Origin: Nesterenkonia xinjiangensis
GTDB lineage: Bacteria; Actinomycetota; Actinomycetes; Actinomycetales; Micrococcaceae
Direction of reading: 5' to 3'
Assembly: GCF_013410745.1 (NCBI RefSeq)
Contig: NZ_JACCFY010000001.1
Span: 2,976,001-3,040,000 of the forward strand
DNA length: 64,000 nucleotides
The position numbers were made by a program, and so were the translations under genes. Shown piece by piece: positions 49,982 through 57,208 of this stretch. The notes beneath the pieces were generated by a model that was given only the letters and a program-made list of their open reading frames with translations, searched no databases and had not been told where the DNA came from. Positions within the stretch are counted from its first letter, which is position 1, and each line of letters opens with the position of its first letter.

Positions 49982-50019
49982 GCGTCCGGCCCTCCGTGAG
50001 ATAGGCTCATGGTGTCGGC

Positions 50020-50035
50020 CGCCGGATCTCCGGCG
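50020..50035 (+). terminator. Small hairpin after gltD
   Basis: CGCCGG-ATCT-CCGGCG, perfect 6-bp stem, without a T-run, in the gltD-pyk gap. A weak terminator candidate. Downstream, TTGACA near 50079 resembles a -35, but no -10 is correctly spaced. Confidence 0.35.
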
Positions 50036-50107
50036 TGCCCTCCAGCTGGCCCAGCGTCGTGCCAGAGGATCGAGAACTTGACAGTCCTATACGACAAAGG
50101 GTGAGGC

Positions 50108-51619
50108 ATGAGACACGCGAAGATCGTCGCCACCTTCGGACCGGCGACCGCCGGCTATGAAGTGACGCGCCAGCTCGTCGAAGCAGGGGTGGACGTCGCC
50201 CGGGTGAACATGAGCCACGGCGACTACACCGTCCATGAAGAGACCTACCGCACCGTCCGCGAGGTGTCCAAGGACCTGCGCCAGGCGGTGGCCATCTTCG
50301 CTGACCTGCAGGGACCCAAGATCCGCCTGGGGCGCTTCATCGAGGGCGAGCACGTGCTCGCCGAGGGCGATCGGTTCACGATCACCATCGACGACATCGA
50401 CGGCACCAAGGAGCGCTGCTCCACGACCTTCAAAGGTCTGCCCGGTGATGTGAAGCCCGGCGACACTCTGCTGATCGACGACGGCAAGGTCTCCCTGCGG
50501 GCCCTGGAGGTGACCGACACCGACGTCCTGACCGAGGTGGAGGTCCCTGGCAAGGTCTCCAACAACAAGGGCATCAACCTGCCCGGTGTGGCCGTCTCCG
50601 TGCCGGCGCTGAGCGAGAAGGACGAGGAGGACCTGCGGTGGGCCCTGCGCATGGGCTTCGACATGGTCGCCCTGTCGTTCGTGCGTGACGCCACGGACAT
50701 CGAGGCTGTCCATCGGATCATGGATGAGGAGGGCCGGCGCGTGCCGGTCATCGCCAAGGTCGAGAAGCCGCAGGCGGTGGACGCGCTGCAGGACATCGTG
50801 GACGCCTTCGACGCGGTGATGGTCGCCCGTGGTGACCTGGGTGTGGAGCTTCCGCTGGAGGAGGTCCCGATGGTGCAGAAGCGCGCCATCGAGCTGGCCC
50901 GCCGCTGGGCGAAGCCGGTCATCGTGGCCACCCAGGTGCTGGAGTCCATGATCGACAACCCCCGTCCTACCCGCGCGGAGGCTTCGGACTGCGCCAACGC
51001 AGTGCTCGACGGCGCTGACGCGGTCATGCTCTCCGGGGAGACCTCGGTGGGCAAGTACCCCGTCAAGACCGTAGAGACCATGGCCTCTATCATCGAGGCG
51101 ACCGAGCGCAAGGGCCTGGGTCGGATCCCACCGCTGGGTTCCACCCCTCGTACCCGTGGAGGCGCGGTCACCCGCGCGGCCGCCGAGATGGCGGAGCAGC
51201 TGGGTGTGAAGTATCTGGCCACGTTCACCCGCTCAGGCGACTCGGCCCGGCGGCTGTCCCGTCTGCGTCGTGAGCAGCCGATCTTCGCCTTCACCCACGT
51301 GGAGCACACCCACAACATCATGTGCCTCAGCTGGGGCGTGCAGCCTCGGTGGGTGGAGTTCGCCTCCCACACGGACAAGATGACCGCACAGGTGGACAAG
51401 CTTCTGCTGGAGGAGGGCATCGCCCAGCCGGAGGAGCTGGTGGTCATCGCGGCCGGTTCGCCTCCAGGTCAGGCCGGCACCACGAACATGGTCAAGGTGC
51501 ACCGCATCGGTGACATCTCGGACGCGGCGGACATCGATTCGCTGCGGCGCGGTGACGCCCCGCCGAACCGCGAGCCGGTGGGGCCGTGGCCGGCGCGCAG
51601 CGCGGACAGCGCACTCTGA
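50108..51619 (+). CDS. pyk: Pyruvate kinase
   Basis: Last step of glycolysis, phosphoenolpyruvate plus ADP to pyruvate plus ATP (503 aa). The N-terminus RHAKIVATFGPAT, NMSHGDY, ADLQGPKIRLG, the catalytic-Lys region PVIAKVEKPQAVD, MVARGDLGVELP and TQVLESMIDNPRPTRAEASD are canonical, followed by the C-terminal allosteric domain. About 20 extra residues end the protein. An ANTAR regulator lies 1 kb downstream, as beside pykA in M. tuberculosis. A 40-bp palindrome after the stop should end transcription. Confidence 0.96.
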   Translation: MRHAKIVATFGPATAGYEVTRQLVEAGVDVARVNMSHGDYTVHEETYRTVREVSKDLRQAVAIFADLQGPKIRLGRFIEGEHVLAEGDRFTITIDDIDGTKERCSTTFKGLPGDVKPGDTLLIDDGKVSLRALEVTDTDVLTEVEVPGKVSNNKGINLPGVAVSVPALSEKDEEDLRWALRMGFDMVALSFVRDATDIEAVHRIMDEEGRRVPVIAKVEKPQAVDALQDIVDAFDAVMVARGDLGVELPLEEVPMVQKRAIELARRWAKPVIVATQVLESMIDNPRPTRAEASDCANAVLDGADAVMLSGETSVGKYPVKTVETMASIIEATERKGLGRIPPLGSTPRTRGGAVTRAAAEMAEQLGVKYLATFTRSGDSARRLSRLRREQPIFAFTHVEHTHNIMCLSWGVQPRWVEFASHTDKMTAQVDKLLLEEGIAQPEELVVIAAGSPPGQAGTTNMVKVHRIGDISDAADIDSLRRGDAPPNREPVGPWPARSADSAL

Positions 51620-51640
51620 GGGGCTCGTCCCCTCTCTGCA

Positions 51641-51680
51641 TGACGGAGCCCCGTGGCGATCTCGCCACGGGGCTCCGTCA
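51641..51680. terminator. Perfect 40-bp palindromic terminator after pyk
   Basis: 19-bp arms (51641-51659 and 51662-51680) match perfectly around a 2-bp centre. It lies between convergent pyk and the PAP2-like gene, so it probably works in both directions despite lacking a clear T-run. Confidence 0.8.
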
Positions 51681-51710
51681 TGCCCGGGTCGGTGTGTCCG
51701 CCGTGGCCAG

Positions 51711-52310
51711 CTATCCGGGGTAGTGCGGAGCCCAGGTGAGGAAGGCGGCTCCGACCCCGACGCCGAGCAGGCTCCCCAGCATCACCTCGAGGGCGCTGTG
51801 GCGCTGCAGGACGAGCCGGGCCCAGCACACGAGCATCCAACAGGCTGCCCCGAGCGCCCACCAGGTGTCTCCGGGAAGTCCGGCGGGGACGACGAGCCCG
51901 GTCAGCGCAGCCAGGATCGCGTGCACGCTGATCTTGACGCGGGTGTTGACGACCATGACGGCGAGCAGCGTCCCGACCCCGAGGCCTGCGGCGAGGCGGA
52001 CGTCGACGGTGGTCGGAATGATCAGCAGCAGAGCAGTCCCGAGCAGCATGGAACCCAGGGCGAGGGCATAGACCAGGTGCCGCTGGCTTCGGTGGCGGAC
52101 GTATCGGTCAGTGGCCGCCCCGCGACGGACCAGCACGAGGATGATCGCCCACGGGACGACCGCGAGGAACGTCACCGCGATGAGCGATGCCCACCACCAC
52201 AGGGGGTCGGTGAGCACAGCCACCTGGACCAGCAGCACGGCGATGAGCGGGGAGGGGCTCAGCACGTCGGTGAGCAGCTGGGCGAGGCGGAGGCGAGCGC
52301 GACGACGCAT
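51711..52310 (-). CDS. PAP2-like integral membrane phosphatase
   Basis: 199 aa with about six hydrophobic segments. A weak PAP2 pattern is visible: TDRYVRHRSQR as the first motif, VKISVHAILAA in place of PSGH, and RLVLQRHSALEVMLGSLLG as the third, with the conserved Arg and His. Actinobacterial relatives with this variant are usually annotated as PAP2-family; activity on lipid phosphates is inferred. ATG 52310 is chosen because the longer frame runs into tRNA-Leu. A minus-strand TAGACT box (52324 to 52319) lies 8 nt before the ATG. Confidence 0.65.
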   Translation of the reverse strand: MRRRARLRLAQLLTDVLSPSPLIAVLLVQVAVLTDPLWWWASLIAVTFLAVVPWAIILVLVRRGAATDRYVRHRSQRHLVYALALGSMLLGTALLLIIPTTVDVRLAAGLGVGTLLAVMVVNTRVKISVHAILAALTGLVVPAGLPGDTWWALGAACWMLVCWARLVLQRHSALEVMLGSLLGVGVGAAFLTWAPHYPG

Positions 52311-52374
52311 GATGTCAGAGTCTAGGCCGCCGAGGCTTCCACGAGGTGCCGCAGGAAGATCCCTGCAGCATTTC

Positions 52375-52458
52375 TGGTGCCCGAAGTGGGACTCGAACCC
52401 ACACACCAGAGGTACCGCATTTTGAGTGCGGCGCGTCTACCAATTCCGCCATTCGGGC
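52375..52458 (-). tRNA. tRNA-Leu(CAA)
   Basis: Minus-strand class II tRNA with acceptor stem GCCCGAA / TTCGGGC, anticodon loop CTCAAAA (anticodon CAA), a long variable arm and T-loop GTTCGAGTC. Unlike the tRNAs at 28.6 kb, the 3' CCA is encoded (52377 to 52375). Confidence 0.94.
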
Positions 52459-52609
52459 CGGTGCCAGTCCTCAGGGCGTCTGTTCGTCTCATGGAGGCGA
52501 CCCTGAGGTGCCTGAACAGCATAGCGGGCGATACCCTAAAGGGGACAACCGGCCCGTCCATCAGCCGTCTGCCCTGTGCGGACGGCCCGGACCTCATCCA
52601 AGGAGAACG

Positions 52610-53230
52610 GTGACTGAAGAGCAGCAGTCCGCCCCATCGGGCGACGCCCCCGCGGAGACCCAGGGCCGTCGCGTCCTCGTCGCCGAGGACGAGACCCTCA
52701 TCCGCCTCGACATCGTCGAGATCCTCACCGGCGCCGGCTACCAGGTGGTCGGCGAGGCGGACAACGGCGAGCAGGCGGTGGAGCTCGCGCGGGAGCACGA
52801 GCCCGAACTCGTCGTGATGGATGTCAAGATGCCCAAGATGGACGGCATCACCGCGGCGAAGGTGATCGCGGAGGAGCGCATCGCCCCCGTGGTCATGCTC
52901 ACGGCCTTCTCGCAGCGTGATCTCGTCGAGTCCGCCCGCGAGGCCGGCGCGATGGCCTACGTGGTCAAGCCGTTCACCGAAAACGACCTCATCCCCGCGA
53001 TCGAGGTCGCGGCCGCACGGTTCGATGAGATCCGAGCGCTGGAAGAGGAGGTCACCTCCCTGGCTGACAAGTTCGAGACCCGCAAGCTGGTCGACCGCGC
53101 GAAGTCGTTGCTGACCAGCAAGATGGGGCTGAGCGAGCCTGAGGCATTCCGCTGGATCCAGAAGACCTCCATGGACCGCCGGCTCTCGATGCGCGAGGTC
53201 GCTGAGACCGTCGTCGACCAGATGTCCTGA
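52610..53230 (+). CDS. ANTAR-domain response regulator (PdtaR-like)
   Basis: 206 aa: receiver domain (about 18-140) with the acidic pocket AEDE (E26/D27) and phosphoacceptor D71 in VVMDVKMPKMDG, a short coiled coil, and a C-terminal ANTAR RNA-binding domain (about 150-206, RAKSLLTSKMGLSEPEAFRWIQKTSMD). Such regulators act as antiterminators by binding paired hairpins in nascent RNA when phosphorylated. It resembles M. tuberculosis PdtaR (Rv1626); no partner kinase is nearby. GTG 52610 has AAGGAGAA upstream. A TACCCT box around 52532 is a possible -10. Confidence 0.93.
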   Translation: MTEEQQSAPSGDAPAETQGRRVLVAEDETLIRLDIVEILTGAGYQVVGEADNGEQAVELAREHEPELVVMDVKMPKMDGITAAKVIAEERIAPVVMLTAFSQRDLVESAREAGAMAYVVKPFTENDLIPAIEVAAARFDEIRALEEEVTSLADKFETRKLVDRAKSLLTSKMGLSEPEAFRWIQKTSMDRRLSMREVAETVVDQMS

Positions 53231-53288
53231 CGGACTCGTCCACCTGTCGCCGTCTTCCGTCGGACGTGTCAGGGGTGGCGCCTAGGGT

Positions 53289-54821
53289 GTGAGACATGGA
53301 CACCGCGGCGCCACACGCCGTGTGGCAGGACCCCGGCACGGACGCCGTTCGCGGCGTGCCACGCTGGCGCTGCGGCGTGCTGAAGCTGAGCAGGTTTGCG
53401 CCGCCCTCCAGGTGGTCGACGACGCCGACCGTCGCCTCGCCGCGCAGGATCTCACCGGGCAGCTGCGTGAGCTGGAGCGCCGGGCCGTCCGTGCCCAGAT
53501 CGCAGGCGCGATGTGCCTGAGCGAGCACTCCGTGGCGACGCTGCTGAGGCAGGCTCGCACGGCACGCCGGGACCTGCCTCGGACCTGGCGGGGCTTCCGC
53601 GAGGGGCGGCTCGATGCCCGGACCCTGCGCCGCATCGTGGAGACCAGTGAGCAGCTCGTCCACCCTGCCAGCCTGGAGGCGCTCGACGCGCGGGCCACGG
53701 CCTGCGCCGAAGAGCGGCGTCCCGCACAGATCGACGCCTGGCTGCGCCGGTTCGTGGCTGTGCGTGAGCCGGAGGAGCATCGGCGCCGGGCACAGGCTGC
53801 CGAACGCGCCCGAGGTCTGTGGCTGGAGCACCTGGACGATGGGATGAGCCATCTGCACGCGCTGCTCCCCACACTGACCGCCGAGGCCATCCGGAACCGC
53901 CTGCGTGCTGTGGCCGTCAGTCCCACTCAGCCGATCCCTCACCACTCGACACTCACCCCGGACGGGTCGGAGAATTCTGACCCGGCCGGTGGACTCGCTG
54001 AGACGCGTGCGGGAGGCGACCCGCGCACTCTCGCCGAGCGTGAGGCTGACCTGTTTGCCGCCTGGCTGCTCGACGGTCGCACCGTGCGTGACGCGTCCGT
54101 CGAGGCGTCAGTGGCCGTGATGGTGCCGCTGGCGCCCCTGGCCGGACAGAGCGATGCGCCGGCTGTGATGCGCGACCGGTCCCGCCCGGTGCCGCCGGAC
54201 CAGGTACTCGGGCTGCTGGCTGATCCTTCCACCCGCCTTCGGTGGCACACGATGATCGTTGACCTTGCGGAATCCGATCCCGACTCGCCCGATCTGCAAG
54301 CTCCGTCAGACGGGCCCGCCATCGGCCCGCCCGCCCGTGATGGGCGCAGGGGCGATCTGCTGAGCACGACGGACCCACCGTCTGACTCCGGAGCCTCACC
54401 GGCGCATCCCGGTCTCGGTCCGACGGGTGTGGAGTTCGACGTGCTCGCCCATGAATACAGCGGACGATTCGTGCCGCGTGTGCTGCGTGATGCGGTGTCC
54501 TTCCGTGACGGCACCTGCCAGGCGTCGGACTGCACCGTGCCCGCAGAACGATGCGACGCCGACCACCGGCTGCCCTGGCCCGCAGGCTCCACCGCGGCGG
54601 CCCATCTGCAGATGCTGTGCCGGCGGCATCACCGGATGAAGTCTCACGGTGTGCTGCCTCAGGCAGAAGACACGCGGGACCAGCGACCCGACGTTCAACA
54701 CCCTGGCGTTCAGCACCCCGGCGATCATCGTCCGGACGTGGGTCGTGCCGCCGGGCCTCCCGCCCGCACCGTGGACCTGGTCTTCCCGCCGCAGCAGGTG
54801 GAGTACGTCTGCGCCGCCTGA
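53289..54821 (+). CDS. DUF222/13E12-type HNH endonuclease, probable frameshift near 5' end
   Basis: About 510 aa in the main frame. A helical DUF222 region (from LRRAEAEQVCAALQVVDD) is followed by a low-complexity middle and a complete HNH motif near the C-terminus (CDADHRLPW ... LQMLCRRHH). These proteins are abundant and repeated in actinobacteria; their role is unclear. The first 100 bp look coding in another frame: from ATG 53296, GC at third codon positions is high until about 53390, while the main frame's is low. A TAGGGT box 7 nt before ATG 53296 fits a leaderless start there. A one-base deletion near 53370-53395 is the simplest explanation. Confidence 0.75.
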   Translation: MRHGHRGATRRVAGPRHGRRSRRATLALRRAEAEQVCAALQVVDDADRRLAAQDLTGQLRELERRAVRAQIAGAMCLSEHSVATLLRQARTARRDLPRTWRGFREGRLDARTLRRIVETSEQLVHPASLEALDARATACAEERRPAQIDAWLRRFVAVREPEEHRRRAQAAERARGLWLEHLDDGMSHLHALLPTLTAEAIRNRLRAVAVSPTQPIPHHSTLTPDGSENSDPAGGLAETRAGGDPRTLAEREADLFAAWLLDGRTVRDASVEASVAVMVPLAPLAGQSDAPAVMRDRSRPVPPDQVLGLLADPSTRLRWHTMIVDLAESDPDSPDLQAPSDGPAIGPPARDGRRGDLLSTTDPPSDSGASPAHPGLGPTGVEFDVLAHEYSGRFVPRVLRDAVSFRDGTCQASDCTVPAERCDADHRLPWPAGSTAAAHLQMLCRRHHRMKSHGVLPQAEDTRDQRPDVQHPGVQHPGDHRPDVGRAAGPPARTVDLVFPPQQVEYVCAA

Positions 54822-54827
54822 ACGCCC

Positions 54828-54860
54828 CTCTCAGCTCGGCGGGTGCTCTCAGCTCGGTGG
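54828..54860. repeat. Short direct repeat between convergent genes
   Basis: CTCTCAGCTCGG(C/T)GG occurs twice, 18 bp apart (from 54828 and 54846), at the stop codon of the LysR-CHY gene. It looks like a small local duplication. Confidence 0.7.
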
Positions 54861-56108
54861 GCCCATCTCGAAGTACACCGGGTGGTGTCGGCTGCACCCC
54901 GGGTTGAACGCCGCCCCGCAGCCGGTGCATCCTTCGGCCTGGAGGTACTCGGTGATGCTGAACCGCCGTCGGCACACGCCGCAGAGCAGGGCCTCGGCGT
55001 CATGCCGATCCGCGGGCCAAGGCAGCACAGAGTGGTCCTCGGCCCCGGCATGGCAGTGCAGGCAGGGGTACCAGCGTCCGCAGCAGTGGAATCGGATCGC
55101 CACCACGTCCAGTGCGGAGGCGTAGTGCACACAGCGGGTCTCGTCGTCCACCACGGGTCCTGCCACCTCGCCCGGGGACGGCTCACGGTGGGCGTCCTCC
55201 AGCGCGGCGCCGGTCTCCTGCAGCAGCCGGGTCACGGTGCGGACGGCAAGCCGGGCATGCCGATCGGGGCGGCTCAGAGCCACGATGGAGCGCTGCGCCC
55301 GGACACCGGTCAGCGGACGCAGCACGAGACCCTCACGGGGGCGGGTGGTGAACCCCGGCAGCAGGGCGGCGCCCATTCCGGCAGCCACCAGCGACTCCAC
55401 GAGGCGGTTGTCGCGCAGCCGCACTCGACGGGACAGTGGGGCTCCGAGCTCGTTCTCCAGAGCCACGAGAACCGTGTCGAAGGGGTAGCCCGGGGGCACC
55501 CCGATCCACTCCAGCGCTTGCGCCTCCTCAGGGCCGATCGCTTCGGCGCCTGCCATCGGGTGGTCGGCCGGCAGCGCCACCACGAGGGGTTCATGCGCCA
55601 CCACGGTGACGTTCAGCTCCTTCGTGCCCGCGGGGGCGTCTCCGCTCAGACTGTGGGCGATCACGATGTCGGAGTCGTGGGCGCGCGCCGCGAAATCAGC
55701 CTCGGCCAGGTCGAAGTCATCCAGGTCCACTACGATCCCTGTCCCAGCGGTCCGCGCCAGCAGGCCCGGCATGAGCGCCTCGCCGGCGCTGGGCAGCGTG
55801 CCCAGGGTGACGGTCCCGGCAGGGGCGCCGCGCCGAGCGTCCAGCTGGGCCTGCAGGTCGGCCATGCGCTCGGCGATGTCCGCCGCCCCGGCGGCCAGCA
55901 GCTCTCCCTCCGGTGTCAGCCGCACCGTGCGTGACGCCGGCTCCACCAGCCGCACCCCCAGGTCCCGCTCTGCCGCGCGCAGGTGCTGGGACACTGCCGA
56001 GGGAGAGCGGTGGGTGGCCTTCGCCACAGCAGCCAGTGTTCCGCGGGCGGCGAGCTCGCGGAGGAGTTCAAGATGTCGGTGCTCCATGGGAGGCATCATC
56101 CCACCCAT
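54849..56108 (-). CDS. LysR-family regulator fused to a CHY zinc finger
   Basis: 419 aa. Residues 1-300 form a complete LysR-type regulator: winged-helix DNA-binding domain (about 8-66, HRSPSAVSQHLRAAERDLGV) and a two-lobed effector domain. Without any stop the frame continues into a CHY zinc finger (about 318-415) with CxHY (C326-V-H328-Y329), HCC (341-343), CLHC (349-352), CGVC (376-379), CTGC (394-397) and C405/H408-409. CHY fingers are otherwise stand-alone in actinobacteria and resemble yeast Hot13. The gene is divergent from an EamA exporter and shares a 74-bp control region with it. M8 (56087) is an alternative start. Confidence 0.85.
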   Translation of the reverse strand: MGGMMPPMEHRHLELLRELAARGTLAAVAKATHRSPSAVSQHLRAAERDLGVRLVEPASRTVRLTPEGELLAAGAADIAERMADLQAQLDARRGAPAGTVTLGTLPSAGEALMPGLLARTAGTGIVVDLDDFDLAEADFAARAHDSDIVIAHSLSGDAPAGTKELNVTVVAHEPLVVALPADHPMAGAEAIGPEEAQALEWIGVPPGYPFDTVLVALENELGAPLSRRVRLRDNRLVESLVAAGMGAALLPGFTTRPREGLVLRPLTGVRAQRSIVALSRPDRHARLAVRTVTRLLQETGAALEDAHREPSPGEVAGPVVDDETRCVHYASALDVVAIRFHCCGRWYPCLHCHAGAEDHSVLPWPADRHDAEALLCGVCRRRFSITEYLQAEGCTGCGAAFNPGCSRHHPVYFEMGPPS

Positions 56109-56115
56109 TCGTCAG

Positions 56116-56139
56116 TTCTGCTTCACTGCAGGTGCAGAA
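56116..56139. promoter_or_regulatory. Candidate LysR operator between lysR-chy and eamA
   Basis: Inverted repeat TTCTGC (56116-56121) / GCAGAA (56134-56139), 12-bp spacing, in the only gap between the divergent genes. The T-N(n)-A dyad layout is typical of LysR sites. A CAGAAT -10-like box for eamA (56135-56140) overlaps it. Confidence 0.55.
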
Positions 56140-56182
56140 TGATGCGCTGGTGCTGATGAGTGCTGCGAGGAGAGACTGAACC

Positions 56183-57208
56183 ATGCCCATCCGTCATGTC
56201 CTCCTCGCGCTCACCGTCGCTCTGCTCTGGGGCCTGAACTTCCTTGCCATCCATCTCTCGCTCCAGCAGTTCCCGCCGCTCTTCCTGGTCGCTCTGCGCT
56301 TCGCCGTCCTGGCCGTGCCGACCCTCATGCTGGTGCCGCGCCCGGACGTGCCGCTGCGCTGGCTGATCGGCTACGGGCTGGGCTTCGGCACCCTGCAGTT
56401 CTTCGGGCTGTATCTGGGCATGGCGGCGGGCTTCCCTGCAGGACTCGCCTCCCTGGTGCTGCAGTCGTCGGCACCCTTCACCGTGCTGCTCGGCGCGCTG
56501 CTGCTCCATGAGCGGCTCGGACTCCGCCGGGCCGTCGGCGTCTCCGTCGCGGTGGCCGGGCTGGTCGTCGTGGGGCTGGCCCGCGGGGGCCTCGACGGCT
56601 GGGCGCCCTTCCTGCTGGTGGTGCTCGGCGGCTTCGGCTGGGCCCTGGGGAACATCGCCTCGCGACAGGCCCGGTCCGAGAAGCCCATGCACCTGGTGCT
56701 GTGGATGACCGTGATCCCGCCGCTTCCGATGCTTGCCCTCTCGCTCACTGTCGAGGGACCGGAGCAGATCGCCCATTCCCTGACCACCGCCTTCACCGCG
56801 GCCGCCGTCCCGGCCTGGCTCGGCCTGCTCTACACCATCACTGCCGGAACCGTCATCGGCTCCGCGGTGTGGGTCTGGCTGATGGCCCGCCACCCGGCCA
56901 GCACCGTCGCGCCCTTCTCCCTGCTCGTGCCGGTGGTCGGGATCCTCACCGCGTGGGCGGCGCTCGGGGAGGTGCCGCTGCAGGGGGAGATCCTCGGTGG
57001 GGTCCTGGTGATCGGAGGGGTGCTCTGGGCCAACAGCCGGGCCCGGCGCCGGCCACCTGCGCAACCTGTGCCTGACCCTGTGCCTGACCTTATCGGCGAG
57101 CCCTCCACCACCTCCGCGCTCGTCTCACATTCCAGAACGGCGGCGAGGTGCCTCCCCGCGCCCTCCGAGCCCGGTATACGATCTGCCTATGGCACAGAGC
57201 ACCAGTGA
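56183..57208 (+). CDS. EamA/DMT-family membrane exporter
   Basis: 341 aa with ten membrane helices in two EamA repeats (about 1-135 and 145-285), starting [35 protein letters not shown] and [15 protein letters not shown] are the conserved helix-end segments of each repeat. Such proteins export amino acids or related metabolites; the substrate is unknown. A 50-residue hydrophilic tail follows and overlaps the ilvD start by 20 bp. The divergent LysR-CHY protein is the likely regulator. Confidence 0.85.
   Translation: MPIRHVLLALTVALLWGLNFLAIHLSLQQFPPLFLVALRFAVLAVPTLMLVPRPDVPLRWLIGYGLGFGTLQFFGLYLGMAAGFPAGLASLVLQSSAPFTVLLGALLLHERLGLRRAVGVSVAVAGLVVVGLARGGLDGWAPFLLVVLGGFGWALGNIASRQARSEKPMHLVLWMTVIPPLPMLALSLTVEGPEQIAHSLTTAFTAAAVPAWLGLLYTITAGTVIGSAVWVWLMARHPASTVAPFSLLVPVVGILTAWAALGEVPLQGEILGGVLVIGGVLWANSRARRRPPAQPVPDPVPDLIGEPSTTSALVSHSRTAARCLPAPSEPGIRSAYGTEHQ
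57177..57189 (+). promoter_or_regulatory. Predicted leaderless promoter of ilvD
   Basis: TACGAT (57177-57182, within TATACGAT), 6-nt spacer, ATG 57189, inside the last codons of eamA. No Shine-Dalgarno. Confidence 0.55.

Noticed and set aside
53360-53400. Programmed ribosomal frameshift in the HNH gene
   Set aside because: No slippery heptamer or downstream pseudoknot is evident; a simple one-base deletion explains the data.
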